Assembly: GCA_012735135.1 (NCBI GenBank)
Contig: JAAYHY010000040.1
Coordinates: 1-46,777 of the forward strand
Source: Bacillota bacterium
Lineage (GTDB): Bacteria > Bacillota > UBA4882 > UBA10575
DNA: 46,777 nucleotides
Direction: 5' to 3'
The notes beneath the pieces were generated by a model that was not told the origin of the DNA, did not search any database, and saw only the letters and a program-made list of their open reading frames with translations. Position numbers and translations under genes: made by a program. Positions 8,974-17,807 of the stretch are shown here, piece by piece; position 1 is the first letter of the stretch; every line of letters starts with the position of its first letter.

Positions 8974-9864
8974 CTATTCTTTAATCGCTCCAATCGTTAA
9001 ACCGGAGATAAAGGCTTTTTGGTTGAGAATATAAATGATAATAATGGGGAGAACAGACAGAACTGCTCCAGCCATCAGCATATCGTAATTATGCCCATAG
9101 GGGGTAATCAAAGAACTAAGTCCAATGGGAAGGGTCATATGTTCATTGGATCGAAGGGCAATTAAGGGCCATACCAGGCTGTTCCAACTAAACATCGCCT
9201 GGAGGATAATAATGGCGCCAAAAGCCGGCTTCATTAACGGCATCATAATCTTAAAATAGATGCCATACTCAGAACACCCATCGATTCTACCCGCATCCAA
9301 AAGATCTCTCGGTAAACCAAGGGCATATTGGCGGAAAAAGAAAACGGCAAAAGGCGGAACCGCAAAGGGTAAAATAACCCCGGCATAGGTATCAATGATG
9401 CGTAAACGAACAATTAACTCATACAAAGGAAGCATTAAAATTTCAATCGGCACCATCATCACAATAAGCACCGTGATGAAAATTAAATTCCGGCCTCGAA
9501 ACCGGTAAATCGCCAAGCCATAACCGACAGCCGCACTTAAAAAAACAGCCACGAGGGTCTGGAAGAAAGTAATTAAGACACTATTTTTATACCAATGGAG
9601 GTAGATTCCTTCTTTCCCCGTGAAAAGAAGGAAATAGTTCTTTAACGACATAATTTCGGGTTGCAATTTTAAATTGATCCCATATCTAATTAATTCCGAT
9701 CCGGGTTTAAAGGAAGATACCAGCATGAAATAGAAAGGAACTAAGGCAAAAATACTAAAAAACAACAGCATAAGAAAGGTAATAACCCTTGCCCACTTTC
9801 CTTTCTGGAGCTTCTTTTCTTTGATTTCAAACGGGTTTCCGTTTTTTTCTATTTGATAATTCAT
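8974..9864 (-). CDS. Carbohydrate ABC transporter permease (MalG/UgpE type)
   Basis: Inner-membrane subunit of a CUT1-family sugar importer. The 296 residues contain about six membrane helices and the cytoplasmic EAA-type loop near LDAGRIDGCSEYGIYFKIMMPLMKP, which contacts the ATPase. The ATG at 9864 has GGAGG upstream, and that ribosome site lies inside the last codons of the preceding permease gene, one base away, so translation is coupled. No ATPase gene is in the cluster; such importers often share an MsmX-type ATPase encoded elsewhere. The substrate cannot be told from sequence. The adjacent YesMN pair probably controls the cluster. Confidence 0.93.
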   Translation of the reverse strand: MNYQIEKNGNPFEIKEKKLQKGKWARVITFLMLLFFSIFALVPFYFMLVSSFKPGSELIRYGINLKLQPEIMSLKNYFLLFTGKEGIYLHWYKNSVLITFFQTLVAVFLSAAVGYGLAIYRFRGRNLIFITVLIVMMVPIEILMLPLYELIVRLRIIDTYAGVILPFAVPPFAVFFFRQYALGLPRDLLDAGRIDGCSEYGIYFKIMMPLMKPAFGAIIILQAMFSWNSLVWPLIALRSNEHMTLPIGLSSLITPYGHNYDMLMAGAVLSVLPIIIIYILNQKAFISGLTIGAIKE

Positions 9865-9865
9865 G

Positions 9866-10777
9866 CTAATTTACCTCCTTTTTAAAGAACCCCATCACCG
9901 TCAATTGGATTAAATTGACCACCATGACAATGAAGAGCAGCGTGACCCCGATTGCGGAAGCAAACCCCATATCAAAATCGTTAAATCCCATTTGGTAAAG
10001 GTAAGATACAATAGTCATCCCGATATCCCCCGGTGTATGCGTCTGCCAATAGGCAAAACTCTCGGCAAACATGGAATAACCGCCGTGAATACTAATGGTA
10101 ACGACATAAATGATTACCGGTTTTAAATGCGGCAGTGTGATCTGGAAAAAACGATCCCAGGCATTAGCGCCATCAATCGCCGCTGCTTCGTACAACTCCT
10201 GGGGAATCGCCTGCAAACCCGAGAGAAAATAGACAATATTTACCCCCAACCAACGCCAAGTGCAAAGCACAACCAGGGCAAACATCGCCGAACCCCTCTC
10301 CTGCAACCAAATACGGGGTTCCATCCCAAATAGCCCAGTAATGGCATTCACCAAGGTAGTAGCTTGTTCCCCAAAGGAATAGCGGAAAAATATACCGGCA
10401 ACAATCACCGAAGTCAATGCTGGCATAAAGAGGGCACTTTTAAAAAAACTTTTGCCTTTGGTTGCCGGGTTGTTTAAGAGGACAGCGAGGATAATCGGTA
10501 AAGGAATTAAGACCATAATCGTCCAGAAGGTATATGCGGTAGTCGTTTTTAAAGCATTAAAAAAGTGCACATTATTTAATCTCCGGTAATTATCAAACCC
10601 AATAAAAGTGACATCATTAAAACCAAAAATCTGTTCCATACTCATCTCAATGGTCTTGATAAAAGGGTAAACATAGCAAACTAAAAAAAACAGGATAAAA
10701 GGCGCAACAAATACATACGGAGCGATCTTAGGAGAAGAGAAAAAGGAGCTTACTAAGGTTTTCTTCATTTTAGACAT
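9866..10777 (-). CDS. Carbohydrate ABC transporter permease (MalF/UgpA type)
   Basis: First permease of the importer, 303 residues with about six membrane helices. The EAA loop is plain: LYEAAAIDGANAWDRFFQITLP at about 205-226, the docking site for the ATPase. The N-terminus is short, as in UgpA/MsmF rather than MalF of enteric bacteria. It lies 150 bases downstream of the binding-protein gene with a strong hairpin between them, and runs directly into the second permease gene. GGTGGG precedes the ATG at 10777. Confidence 0.93.
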   Translation of the reverse strand: MSKMKKTLVSSFFSSPKIAPYVFVAPFILFFLVCYVYPFIKTIEMSMEQIFGFNDVTFIGFDNYRRLNNVHFFNALKTTTAYTFWTIMVLIPLPIILAVLLNNPATKGKSFFKSALFMPALTSVIVAGIFFRYSFGEQATTLVNAITGLFGMEPRIWLQERGSAMFALVVLCTWRWLGVNIVYFLSGLQAIPQELYEAAAIDGANAWDRFFQITLPHLKPVIIYVVTISIHGGYSMFAESFAYWQTHTPGDIGMTIVSYLYQMGFNDFDMGFASAIGVTLLFIVMVVNLIQLTVMGFFKKEVN

Positions 10778-10834
10778 CTATATGAGCCCACCTTTTCTTA
10801 TAAAATTGAGCCAAAATTGAGCAAATTGATGAAG

Positions 10835-10883
10835 AAGGGCTGTAGACTCAATTAACCCTCTTTATCCTTCATCTACAGCCCTT
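10835..10883. other. Intercistronic hairpin between binding protein and permease genes
   Basis: A 12-bp perfect stem (AAGGGCTGTAGA / TCTACAGCCCTT) encloses a 25-base loop, and flanking GATGAA / TTCATC can extend it. On the minus (transcribed) strand it is not followed by a T-run, whereas on the plus strand six T follow. Structures of this kind after a binding-protein gene commonly protect the upstream mRNA, giving more binding protein than permease. Partial termination is possible too. Confidence 0.6.
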
Positions 10884-10927
10884 TTTTCATCCGAAACTAC
10901 CGTAGAACAGAACTCCGTTTTTAGTGT

Positions 10928-12202
10928 TTACTGACGAAGTTCTTTAGCCGCTTCCTTTAAGGCTTCTTCCGGAGTTTGACTTAACTCTCTTAAGGCTTTG
11001 AAACAAACGTTTTTCTTTAACAAATCGATAGCTAAGGGATATTTATCCGTAATTACCGTTGGATTAAACTCATCTTTAATCGTTAACAACATATCAAAAA
11101 CGTCTTTCCCAAAGTATTCGGTGTAAACATTATCTTCCCGCATCGCCGGGTCATCCCACACGTCCCAGCGCAAGGGGTCAAACCCCAAAATCGTCCAGGT
11201 CTTGATTGCCCCTTCTTTAGAGAGTTTAGCAGCCTCTAAAAAGCGGACGGCTAAATCCTTGTGTTTACTCTGAACTGTAACTACAGTACCGATTCCACCC
11301 ATCCCGGCTGAACGGTTCCCCCCCGGCTTCCAGGCTGGTAGCGGCCGGACGATAATCTTTCCTTTTAGATCCGGCATATACTGGACAAAACGTCCCATAA
11401 ACCACAAAGGCATCATTAAGGAAGCAGCGCCACCTTGGTTCATAAAGGCCCAATACTCCTCTGCATGGTGGAATCCACCCGGTGCCGGAATGGCAATTTT
11501 GTGTTTATAAATCATGTCTTTAATAAAAGTAAGCACCTTGATATTATCCGCATTATCAAGGATGACTTCGCCATTTGGCGCAAAGATATCCGTACCATAT
11601 TGACTGAGCATAGGATAGAAAGTCCAGTGTTCGGTGACTTCTACCGTTGTCATTGGCTTACCGGTCGCCGCGACCACTTTCTTCCCGGCTTCTACATAAT
11701 CATCCCAAGTGACAATAGTATCCACATCAACCCCGGCTTGGTCCATGTATTCCTTATTGTAAAACATAACCGTAGCGCCGACATGGTAATCAATGCCATA
11801 ATACTTACCGTCTTTAGCATAGTTGTCAAAGCGCGCTTTAACTAATTTGTCCAACACCGGTTCGATGATATTATTTAACGGTACTAGTTGGGGATTTTTA
11901 CCCTTAAGATAGTTAGCAAACTTGGCAATTTCGATATCGGCCAAATCAGGCGCACCCACCCCGGATTGCAAGGAAATAAGTAGTTTATTGTGAATTTGGT
12001 CGTAAGGATAAACCTCAGTTTTTAAAAGAATTTGTTCTTTCGGGTGTGCTTTATTCCAGGTTTCAACCGCGTCATCCATAAAAGCCTTATGTAGTTCTTG
12101 GAAGGTCCAGAAAGTAAGCGTCGTCGGCGAAGCGGTATTTCCCGGTAAAGCTAGAATCATGATGCATAAACTCACGAACAGGAGAAAAATAACCTTTCGC
12201 AT
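10928..12202 (-). CDS. Extracellular sugar-binding protein of an ABC importer (family 1)
   Basis: Captures the substrate outside the inner membrane and delivers it to the permeases at 8974 and 9866. The start is set at the ATG at 12202, which has AGGAGG 8 bases upstream; an in-frame codon at 12232 has no such site. The 424-residue length is typical. The signal peptide (MRKVIFLLF...LPGNTAS) has no cysteine at its end, so the mature protein is not a lipoprotein. That is unusual for a Gram-positive cell but normal where a periplasm exists. Bacterial solute-binding features include FWTFQELH at the mature N-terminus, GIDYHVGATVMFYNKEYMDQAG and the aromatic-rich EEYWAFMNQGG. The ligand is unknown. 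Confidence 0.93.
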   Translation of the reverse strand: MRKVIFLLFVSLCIMILALPGNTASPTTLTFWTFQELHKAFMDDAVETWNKAHPKEQILLKTEVYPYDQIHNKLLISLQSGVGAPDLADIEIAKFANYLKGKNPQLVPLNNIIEPVLDKLVKARFDNYAKDGKYYGIDYHVGATVMFYNKEYMDQAGVDVDTIVTWDDYVEAGKKVVAATGKPMTTVEVTEHWTFYPMLSQYGTDIFAPNGEVILDNADNIKVLTFIKDMIYKHKIAIPAPGGFHHAEEYWAFMNQGGAASLMMPLWFMGRFVQYMPDLKGKIIVRPLPAWKPGGNRSAGMGGIGTVVTVQSKHKDLAVRFLEAAKLSKEGAIKTWTILGFDPLRWDVWDDPAMREDNVYTEYFGKDVFDMLLTIKDEFNPTVITDKYPLAIDLLKKNVCFKALRELSQTPEEALKEAAKELRQ

Positions 12203-12509
12203 AAAATCAACCTCCTTAATCTTTGTTAACAATAAGTATAATCTTATTTTTACTTGGAGGTACTCTAATATTTTTACCTTTTGCTATATATTTGTTACAA
12301 ATGAAAATCATCAAGCTGAATCTGCCCGCAGAGTTTCCTTACCAATTTCCCCCTCATGGCTGAGATAGCCAAAAAAAAAGACATCCCGCGCAGGAGGTCC
12401 TTTAGTTTACTGTGTTTTTCTCAGTTTTGTACACTAAAAAGTGTAACCTTTCATCCGGATATCACCGGGCTGAATTCTTAAACCAGGTTTTTAGTGATGA
12501 TAATCCGGG
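12203..12509. other. Intergenic region upstream of the binding-protein gene
   Basis: About 300 bases hold no gene that I can support. The part nearest the binding-protein gene is AT-rich and includes a TATACT -10-like hexamer on the minus strand (12240-12235) without a clear -35 partner. The terminator at 12371-12399 and a small stem ACACT-AAAA-AGTGT (about 12429-12446) are the other visible structures. Confidence 0.5.
12371..12399 (-). terminator. Rho-independent terminator of the moxR-DUF58-DUF4129 operon
   Basis: On the minus strand an imperfect stem (GACCTCC / GGGATGTC, one mismatch) with a GC-rich loop is followed by nine consecutive T. It lies about 110 bases past the stop of the DUF4129 gene. 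Confidence 0.7.
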
Positions 12510-13991
12510 TTAATCTCCTCTCACTCCTAACTCCTTTCTCGACCCGCTTAACCCTTTTTCTAATACCCGTCGCCGGCGTTCAAAGGAGAACAATTTTTCC
12601 CTGGACGGATCGACCGGACCATAGCGGGCTTCCTGGTAAACGGCGGTGACATGCTTGACGGCTTCCTCCGCTTCCGGCAGCATGGCGGTGAGCGCCGTGC
12701 CAATCTCTTCCGGGGTCTGGCTAGCCTGCCACAACAACCCCTGTTGGCGGGCTTTAGATAACAGACGGTAGTATCCCCGGCGGATTAAAGCCCGCGAACC
12801 TCGCCCCCAAGTAAGGATCTCTTTCCGCTTCCGCCCGCGGCTAACGGGATCGCTCTCCAGGCGCGACTGTCCTTCCCCCAAAAGGCCGGTTTTTCGCAGC
12901 CGCTTCTGCCAAAGCCGCCGCAGAAAAAGATAAAAGCGGGTCAAGGTTTTCGGTAAACCCCGCAACTTATGGACTTCCCCGGCCACCGAACGGTAGAGGA
13001 AGAAGCCGATGAGCCCGAGGAGAACACCGATGATCAAAGCCATCAGTAAGCCCATGAAAAAGAGGTAAAGGATGGAAAGGATTTGGGTGAATAATCCGGG
13101 CTGCCCATCGGAGAACGCAGCGATCTTCCAGGGGGAAGCGGAAGGGATTTCCGTTTCTACCTCCGGCGCCACCGGTTCCGGCCAAAGGGAAACCAAACGT
13201 TGGTAGAGCCAACGTAGCCCTTTAAAGCCCACCGCCTGAAAATCACCGGGTAATAACAGGTTAAGGATGGATAGGCTAAGGAGGAACACCCCCGTCCAGC
13301 TCCGCCATTCCTTACGCAAGGGCGAATCGGCCTTAAGCCCTTCCATCGTCCAGAAAGCCTGTTGGTAACAATAATTACCCTCGGTCAACAGCAACAGACC
13401 GCAAAGAGTGAAGAGCCAAAGCAAGATTCTGCCCGTCGCCGGGGGCATGCCCCCGGTCAGATGGGAAGAGAGGGCAAAGCCCATCACCCCGATCCCCAGC
13501 AAGCCGCCGACGGCGGATTGGAAATCCCGCCAATGATTGATCCAGAAGGTCATGTCCACTACCTTCTCTTCCCACTGTTTCGACCAGATATGAACCGGGC
13601 GGGACGGACGGCGCTGTAATCCGTAAAAGAGCCGGCCTAACCGTTTTCCGCCCTCCCACGTGATCACCGCCGGGATCCACCAACGGGAAGCTTGGGCCAA
13701 ACTTTGCCCGGAGAAAAGGAGCTCTCCCGGGTTCACCCCGCCGGCCCGGCCCCACAAGATCAACGCACCCCCCTGGAGCAACAAGAAGAGGCTTACCCGC
13801 AATAGCACCGGTAAGGCCTGAAACAGAGGCAAGGCCGGATAAAAACTCCCCCCTACGGCCAACAGCAGGAGCAAGAGGGCAGTGACGACAGGATGAGACT
13901 CGTACAAATCGAGGGGCAGCAAAAGGGTTACCAAGAGCATGAACAGCCAGAAAAAAAGGCCGGCCAAGAACTGGCCCCCACCGGAAAACAT
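12510..13991 (-). CDS. Multi-pass membrane protein with C-terminal DUF4129-like domain
   Basis: Third gene of a MoxR/DUF58 operon. I choose the ATG at 13991 (AGGAAA upstream, 13 bases after the DUF58 stop); the longest frame, from 14075, would overlap DUF58 heavily. The 493-residue protein has about five membrane helices in the first 130 residues, further helices around 165-250, and another at about 320-345. It ends in a soluble, basic domain containing RGYYRLLSKARQQGL and TPEEIGTAL, typical of DUF4129. That domain closes many transglutaminase-like proteins, but no transglutaminase Cys-His-Asp core is seen. The role is unknown; family clusters are linked to envelope integrity and protein assembly. 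Confidence 0.75.
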   Translation of the reverse strand: MFSGGGQFLAGLFFWLFMLLVTLLLPLDLYESHPVVTALLLLLLAVGGSFYPALPLFQALPVLLRVSLFLLLQGGALILWGRAGGVNPGELLFSGQSLAQASRWWIPAVITWEGGKRLGRLFYGLQRRPSRPVHIWSKQWEEKVVDMTFWINHWRDFQSAVGGLLGIGVMGFALSSHLTGGMPPATGRILLWLFTLCGLLLLTEGNYCYQQAFWTMEGLKADSPLRKEWRSWTGVFLLSLSILNLLLPGDFQAVGFKGLRWLYQRLVSLWPEPVAPEVETEIPSASPWKIAAFSDGQPGLFTQILSILYLFFMGLLMALIIGVLLGLIGFFLYRSVAGEVHKLRGLPKTLTRFYLFLRRLWQKRLRKTGLLGEGQSRLESDPVSRGRKRKEILTWGRGSRALIRRGYYRLLSKARQQGLLWQASQTPEEIGTALTAMLPEAEEAVKHVTAVYQEARYGPVDPSREKLFSFERRRRVLEKGLSGSRKELGVRGD

Positions 13992-14004
13992 GTTATTTTC
14001 CTGT

Positions 14005-15204
14005 TCATCCCGGGTTATTTCCTGTTCTCCCCTTGGTGAAAGTAAATTCACCCCGCTCACGCCCTTTGCGCACAATATACCATTGGAGATGTTCTTTTTT
14101 CAATTCCGTCGCCGGAACCACCCCCGCCCGGAAGTACGGCCATAAAAAGATCGGCTGCCGGCCATTCTTCCGTAACCGGGCGGCCCATTCCACCATCGTC
14201 GGGGTAATCTCCGGGGTAAGAAAGAAGAGGACCGACCCCACCGGCAAGCGTTGCGCCGCCAAAAATAACTCTTCCCAGCTCTGCCCCCGCCCCGGAGCTA
14301 CCCCCGCCAGGTAGGTAAGGATTTTCTCCTCTTGGCTCTTCCCCCGTTTCGGCGGCCAAGACAAAAGCCCCGCTTCGGCGCCAAACGCCTTTCCGTTCCC
14401 ATAAAAACCAACGGTTTCATCGTTTTGGGCCAAAGCGTGAAAGAGGGAAGCGCTTAATTCAATTAAAAACTCCACCAAAAAGTACCATTCACCGGTTGGC
14501 AGATCCTCTTCCCGCAAATTCAGGAAAATGCCGTAATCGGTTTTGAGGGTTGTTTCCCACTCCTTCACTTGTAAGCGCCCGGTCCGCGCCACATTGGGCC
14601 AATGGATCTTTTTTAAACGATCGCCGGGAAGGTACTCCCGGCTGCCCTGAAGCCGGGTCGGGTCTTCATATAAATTGCAATAAAGCCGGTAAGGCCCGAT
14701 CGGCATCCGCCGGGGCAAAGCCAGCCCCCGGAGCGGCCGGAGCGAGGGAAAGACGATAAGTCTCTCTTCCCCGGTTACCATTAGCTGTAGTTCCGTTAAG
14801 CCCCAGGGATCCCCCAGCAGCAATTGGGTGGGGGGCAGGGCATAAATCCCGCGGCGTTCCGCATGGATCTTGATGGCAAACTCCTTTCGCCGGCGGGGCG
14901 GAAGGGAAAGCAAACTTTTCATCCGGTCGGCGCTCACTTCGGAAAAGGAGTGATAAACAACACACCAAAAAACCGGGAAAAAGGTCGGGTTGACCAGACG
15001 AATGGTAACCGTAAGGTCATCGCCGACAAACCCCTTCCCGTTCGTTACTTCCCTCACGACCCGGAGTTTCTCCACCACCCGCCGCCGCCCCCACCGGATA
15101 ACCAGCAACAGTCCGGTGAGCATATACAGGGCTACCGCCGGCGTATAGCTAACCGCCGTCAGCAAAAAAACCACAAAGCTCAAAGCGGGCAAGGCTTTAC
15201 GCAT
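14005..15204 (-). CDS. DUF58 domain-containing protein
   Basis: 399 residues. Two N-terminal membrane helices (about 5-40) are followed by a soluble region. The DUF58 core has the diagnostic YLPGDRLKKIHWPNVARTGRL near residues 190-215 and a following VKEWE. DUF58 proteins have a degenerate von Willebrand A-like fold and almost always sit beside a MoxR ATPase, as here. Its ATG lies inside the last codons of moxR (8-base overlap), implying coupled translation. The molecular role is not established for this subfamily; envelope-related assembly is the usual proposal. Confidence 0.9.
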   Translation of the reverse strand: MRKALPALSFVVFLLTAVSYTPAVALYMLTGLLLVIRWGRRRVVEKLRVVREVTNGKGFVGDDLTVTIRLVNPTFFPVFWCVVYHSFSEVSADRMKSLLSLPPRRRKEFAIKIHAERRGIYALPPTQLLLGDPWGLTELQLMVTGEERLIVFPSLRPLRGLALPRRMPIGPYRLYCNLYEDPTRLQGSREYLPGDRLKKIHWPNVARTGRLQVKEWETTLKTDYGIFLNLREEDLPTGEWYFLVEFLIELSASLFHALAQNDETVGFYGNGKAFGAEAGLLSWPPKRGKSQEEKILTYLAGVAPGRGQSWEELFLAAQRLPVGSVLFFLTPEITPTMVEWAARLRKNGRQPIFLWPYFRAGVVPATELKKEHLQWYIVRKGRERGEFTFTKGRTGNNPG

Positions 15205-16180
15205 TTAGAGCTTCCTCCGTCGGAACGGGGGTGGTAGCAAGGATTTCCTCGACGATATGAATGTCCTTCTCGCCCCGGGCAAAGGCTTCGGTGGTCAAAA
15301 CCAACCGGTGGGCCAGGATAAAGGGGGCCAAGTATTTGATATCTTCCGGCAGGACATAATTCCGGCCGCGCAGAACCGCCCGCACCCGGGAAGCTTGGAA
15401 CAAAGCGATGCTCCCGCGGGGACTGGCCCCCAGCTCTATCCGGGGATGGCGGCGGGTTCTGTTCACGATTTCCACGATATAAGACCGGAGACTATCTTCC
15501 ACAAAGACTTCCCTGGCCGCCTGGATCAGGCGGAGAATCTCCTCCGGGGATACTACTGGTTTTAAATTGTTGAGCGGATGTTCCTTTTCCATCCTGGCCA
15601 AAACCTGCCGTTCTTGATCAGGGTTGGGATAACCCAAGGCAATCCGCATTAAAAACCGGTCCAACTGTGCTTCAGGCAGGGGAAAGGTCCCCTCAAACTC
15701 AATGGGGTTATTCGTCGCCAAGACCATAAAGGGAAAGGGTAAAGGAAGAGTCTGACCATCCACCGTTACCTGCCGCTCACCCATAACTTCCAAAAGCCCC
15801 GACTGGGTCCGGGGGGTGGCCCGGTTAATCTCATCCACCAGAACAATATTGGCCATCACTGGCCCCGGACGGAAGGAAAAACTTCCTTCCTTCGGGTTAA
15901 AGACGGAAACGCCGGTTATATCTGAAGGCAAAAGATCGGGTGTACACTGAATCCGGTTAAAGGACAGCCCCAAAGAGCGGGCCAGTGACCGGGCCAACAT
16001 GGTCTTCCCCACCCCCGGAACATCTTCCACCAACAAATGTCCTTCGCAGCCCAGGGCCACCAAAGCGAGTTCCACCGCTTCTTCTTTCCCCACTAAAACC
16101 CGGCTAACATTGGCGATAATTTTCTCCGCAAACGCTTGAGGGTTAGGCTCGTCCATCGCCAATCCCCCTTTAAAACTCAT
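15197..16180 (-). CDS. MoxR-family AAA+ ATPase
   Basis: Chaperone-like ATPase that acts with the DUF58 partner. 327 residues with Walker A (GVPGVGKTM-like: VEDVPGVGKTM at about 53-63), Walker B (NIVLVDEINRA), sensor 1 (LATNNPIE) and the MoxR signature region GPVMANIVLVDEINRATPRTQ. The C-terminal lid domain contains LGASPRGSIAL. Two starts are possible: ATG 16180 (GTAGGAG upstream) and ATG 16156 (GGGGG upstream). It heads the three-gene operon with DUF58 and DUF4129. The BaiN-like gene ends 120 bases upstream and may be co-transcribed. Confidence 0.93.
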   Translation of the reverse strand: MSFKGGLAMDEPNPQAFAEKIIANVSRVLVGKEEAVELALVALGCEGHLLVEDVPGVGKTMLARSLARSLGLSFNRIQCTPDLLPSDITGVSVFNPKEGSFSFRPGPVMANIVLVDEINRATPRTQSGLLEVMGERQVTVDGQTLPLPFPFMVLATNNPIEFEGTFPLPEAQLDRFLMRIALGYPNPDQERQVLARMEKEHPLNNLKPVVSPEEILRLIQAAREVFVEDSLRSYIVEIVNRTRRHPRIELGASPRGSIALFQASRVRAVLRGRNYVLPEDIKYLAPFILAHRLVLTTEAFARGEKDIHIVEEILATTPVPTEEALNA

Positions 16181-16300
16181 TTTCTACTCCTACTTCGCCT
16201 TTTTTAACCGGTCTCCTCTCTTTTGGAACAATTTTCCGGCTATGCCCGTAAAGATGATTACCGGACAATATCCATCACTGAAAGCGAATTCTTTTCCGGA

Positions 16301-17533
16301 TCAAGACCGGAGGGCCGCGTTTTCTCCCGCCACGAACCCGGAAGACCAGGCCCATTGCAGATTGTAGCCGCCGCAACGGCCGGCCAGATCGATAATCTCA
16401 CCGGCGAAAAAGAGGCCGGGGACCAGCTTGGACTCCATGGTTTCCGGATCAAGTTCGCCGGTTGCCACGCCTCCCACCGTCACCTGGGCACTGGGCCAGC
16501 TTTTTGTCCCCCGGACCGGGAACCGCCAGTCGGTCAGGATCGCCCCGATTTGGTCGATCTCCGCCGGAGTCAGGGTATCCGCCGGCCGTTTTAAATCGGG
16601 AAAACCGGCTTCCTTGAGTAAGACCGGGATCAACCGTTTATTAATAAACCCCACCAGACTAAAGGCGAGGGTCTTCCCGGCAGCCTGCCGGAAGCGGGCG
16701 TTGAGGAATGCGGCCAACTCGGCGCGGTCCATCCGGTCGATAATGGACAACTGTAAAACCGGTTCCTTCCCGGCTTCCAATAGCCGTCCCACCAGTGAAC
16801 TGAGTTGAAAAACCGGCGGGCCGGAAAGGCCGTAATTCCCGAAGATGATGTCCCCCCGCTCCCTACCGAGCACCGTCCTACCGTCCCACAAGGCCACCGT
16901 GCCGGCCAGTTTAACCCCTTGGACCTGAGGAAAAAAAGGACCTTCCAGTTTTAACTGGACCAAACCCGGATAAAGCGGAGTGACGGTATGGCCAAGACTC
17001 CGCGCCAGATCATAACCATTCCCATCGGAACCGGTGGAAGGCTTCGCCTTTCCCCCCGGAGCCAGGATCAGGCGGTCCCCTTCAATGCTGGACCCATCGG
17101 CCAATTCCACCCGAAACTTTCCCCCCACCCTCCGGACCTTTGCCACAAAAGCGTTGACCCGGATCTGCACTCCCAAAGTTTCCAATTCGTAAAGAAGAAG
17201 ATCAAGTACACTGGAGGCCTGGTCGGACCAAGGATAGACTTTCCCCTCCTCCTCCTTTGGGACAACCCCTAGCTCCTTGAAGAACGCCATTGCTTCCGTA
17301 CTGCCAAAAATCCGGAGGGCGGCTTCGGCAAAGCGTGGGTTCTCTCCCTGAAAGCAACCGTAATCCATATTGATATTAGTGAAATTACACCGTCCGTTCC
17401 CGGTCTCCAGCAACTTTTTGCCGACCCGGGGGTTCCGTTCGAGAAGCATTACGTCCGCCCCCCGCCGCCGGGCGGTGATTGCAGCCATCATCCCGGCAGC
17501 CCCACCGCCCACCACCAAAACTTGTCGCTTCAT
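16301..17533 (-). CDS. NAD(P)/FAD-dependent oxidoreductase, HI0933/BaiN family
   Basis: Flavoprotein of 410 residues. The dinucleotide-binding motif VVGGGAAGMMAA is at the extreme N-terminus, followed by LLERNPRVGKKLLETGNGRCNFTN, the hallmark of the HI0933 family. The C-terminal FAD site reads LFFAGEIIDLAGRCGGYNLQWAWSSG. The start at 17533 is preferred because GAGGGTGG lies about 8 bases upstream; an in-frame start at 17557 lacks a good site. Family members are linked to reduction of unsaturated substrates such as bile-acid intermediates, but most are uncharacterised, so the substrate is unknown. Confidence 0.9.
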   Translation of the reverse strand: MKRQVLVVGGGAAGMMAAITARRRGADVMLLERNPRVGKKLLETGNGRCNFTNINMDYGCFQGENPRFAEAALRIFGSTEAMAFFKELGVVPKEEEGKVYPWSDQASSVLDLLLYELETLGVQIRVNAFVAKVRRVGGKFRVELADGSSIEGDRLILAPGGKAKPSTGSDGNGYDLARSLGHTVTPLYPGLVQLKLEGPFFPQVQGVKLAGTVALWDGRTVLGRERGDIIFGNYGLSGPPVFQLSSLVGRLLEAGKEPVLQLSIIDRMDRAELAAFLNARFRQAAGKTLAFSLVGFINKRLIPVLLKEAGFPDLKRPADTLTPAEIDQIGAILTDWRFPVRGTKSWPSAQVTVGGVATGELDPETMESKLVPGLFFAGEIIDLAGRCGGYNLQWAWSSGFVAGENAALRS

Positions 17534-17807
17534 TCTTCTACCACCCTCTTCCACCATTTATTCTAACTGATCCTGCTGCAGAAGGAAAGTCCGTTCCCCG
17601 GCGTCCTTCCGGGGTTTTGCAAAAAGAGCTTTTTTTAAAGAAAAAGGGGTAAAATTGACGGGAGGGTGTTTTTGGGGAGAATAACGAAATGAAATCTTGA
17701 GGGGTAAACCGATCCGGCCGATAATCATAAATAGCGTTGATTGCAGAAAGAGGCGTTTTCCCAAAAAACGCCATCCTGCCGAAATTAAGTCTTGAGGAGG
17801 CCAAGCT

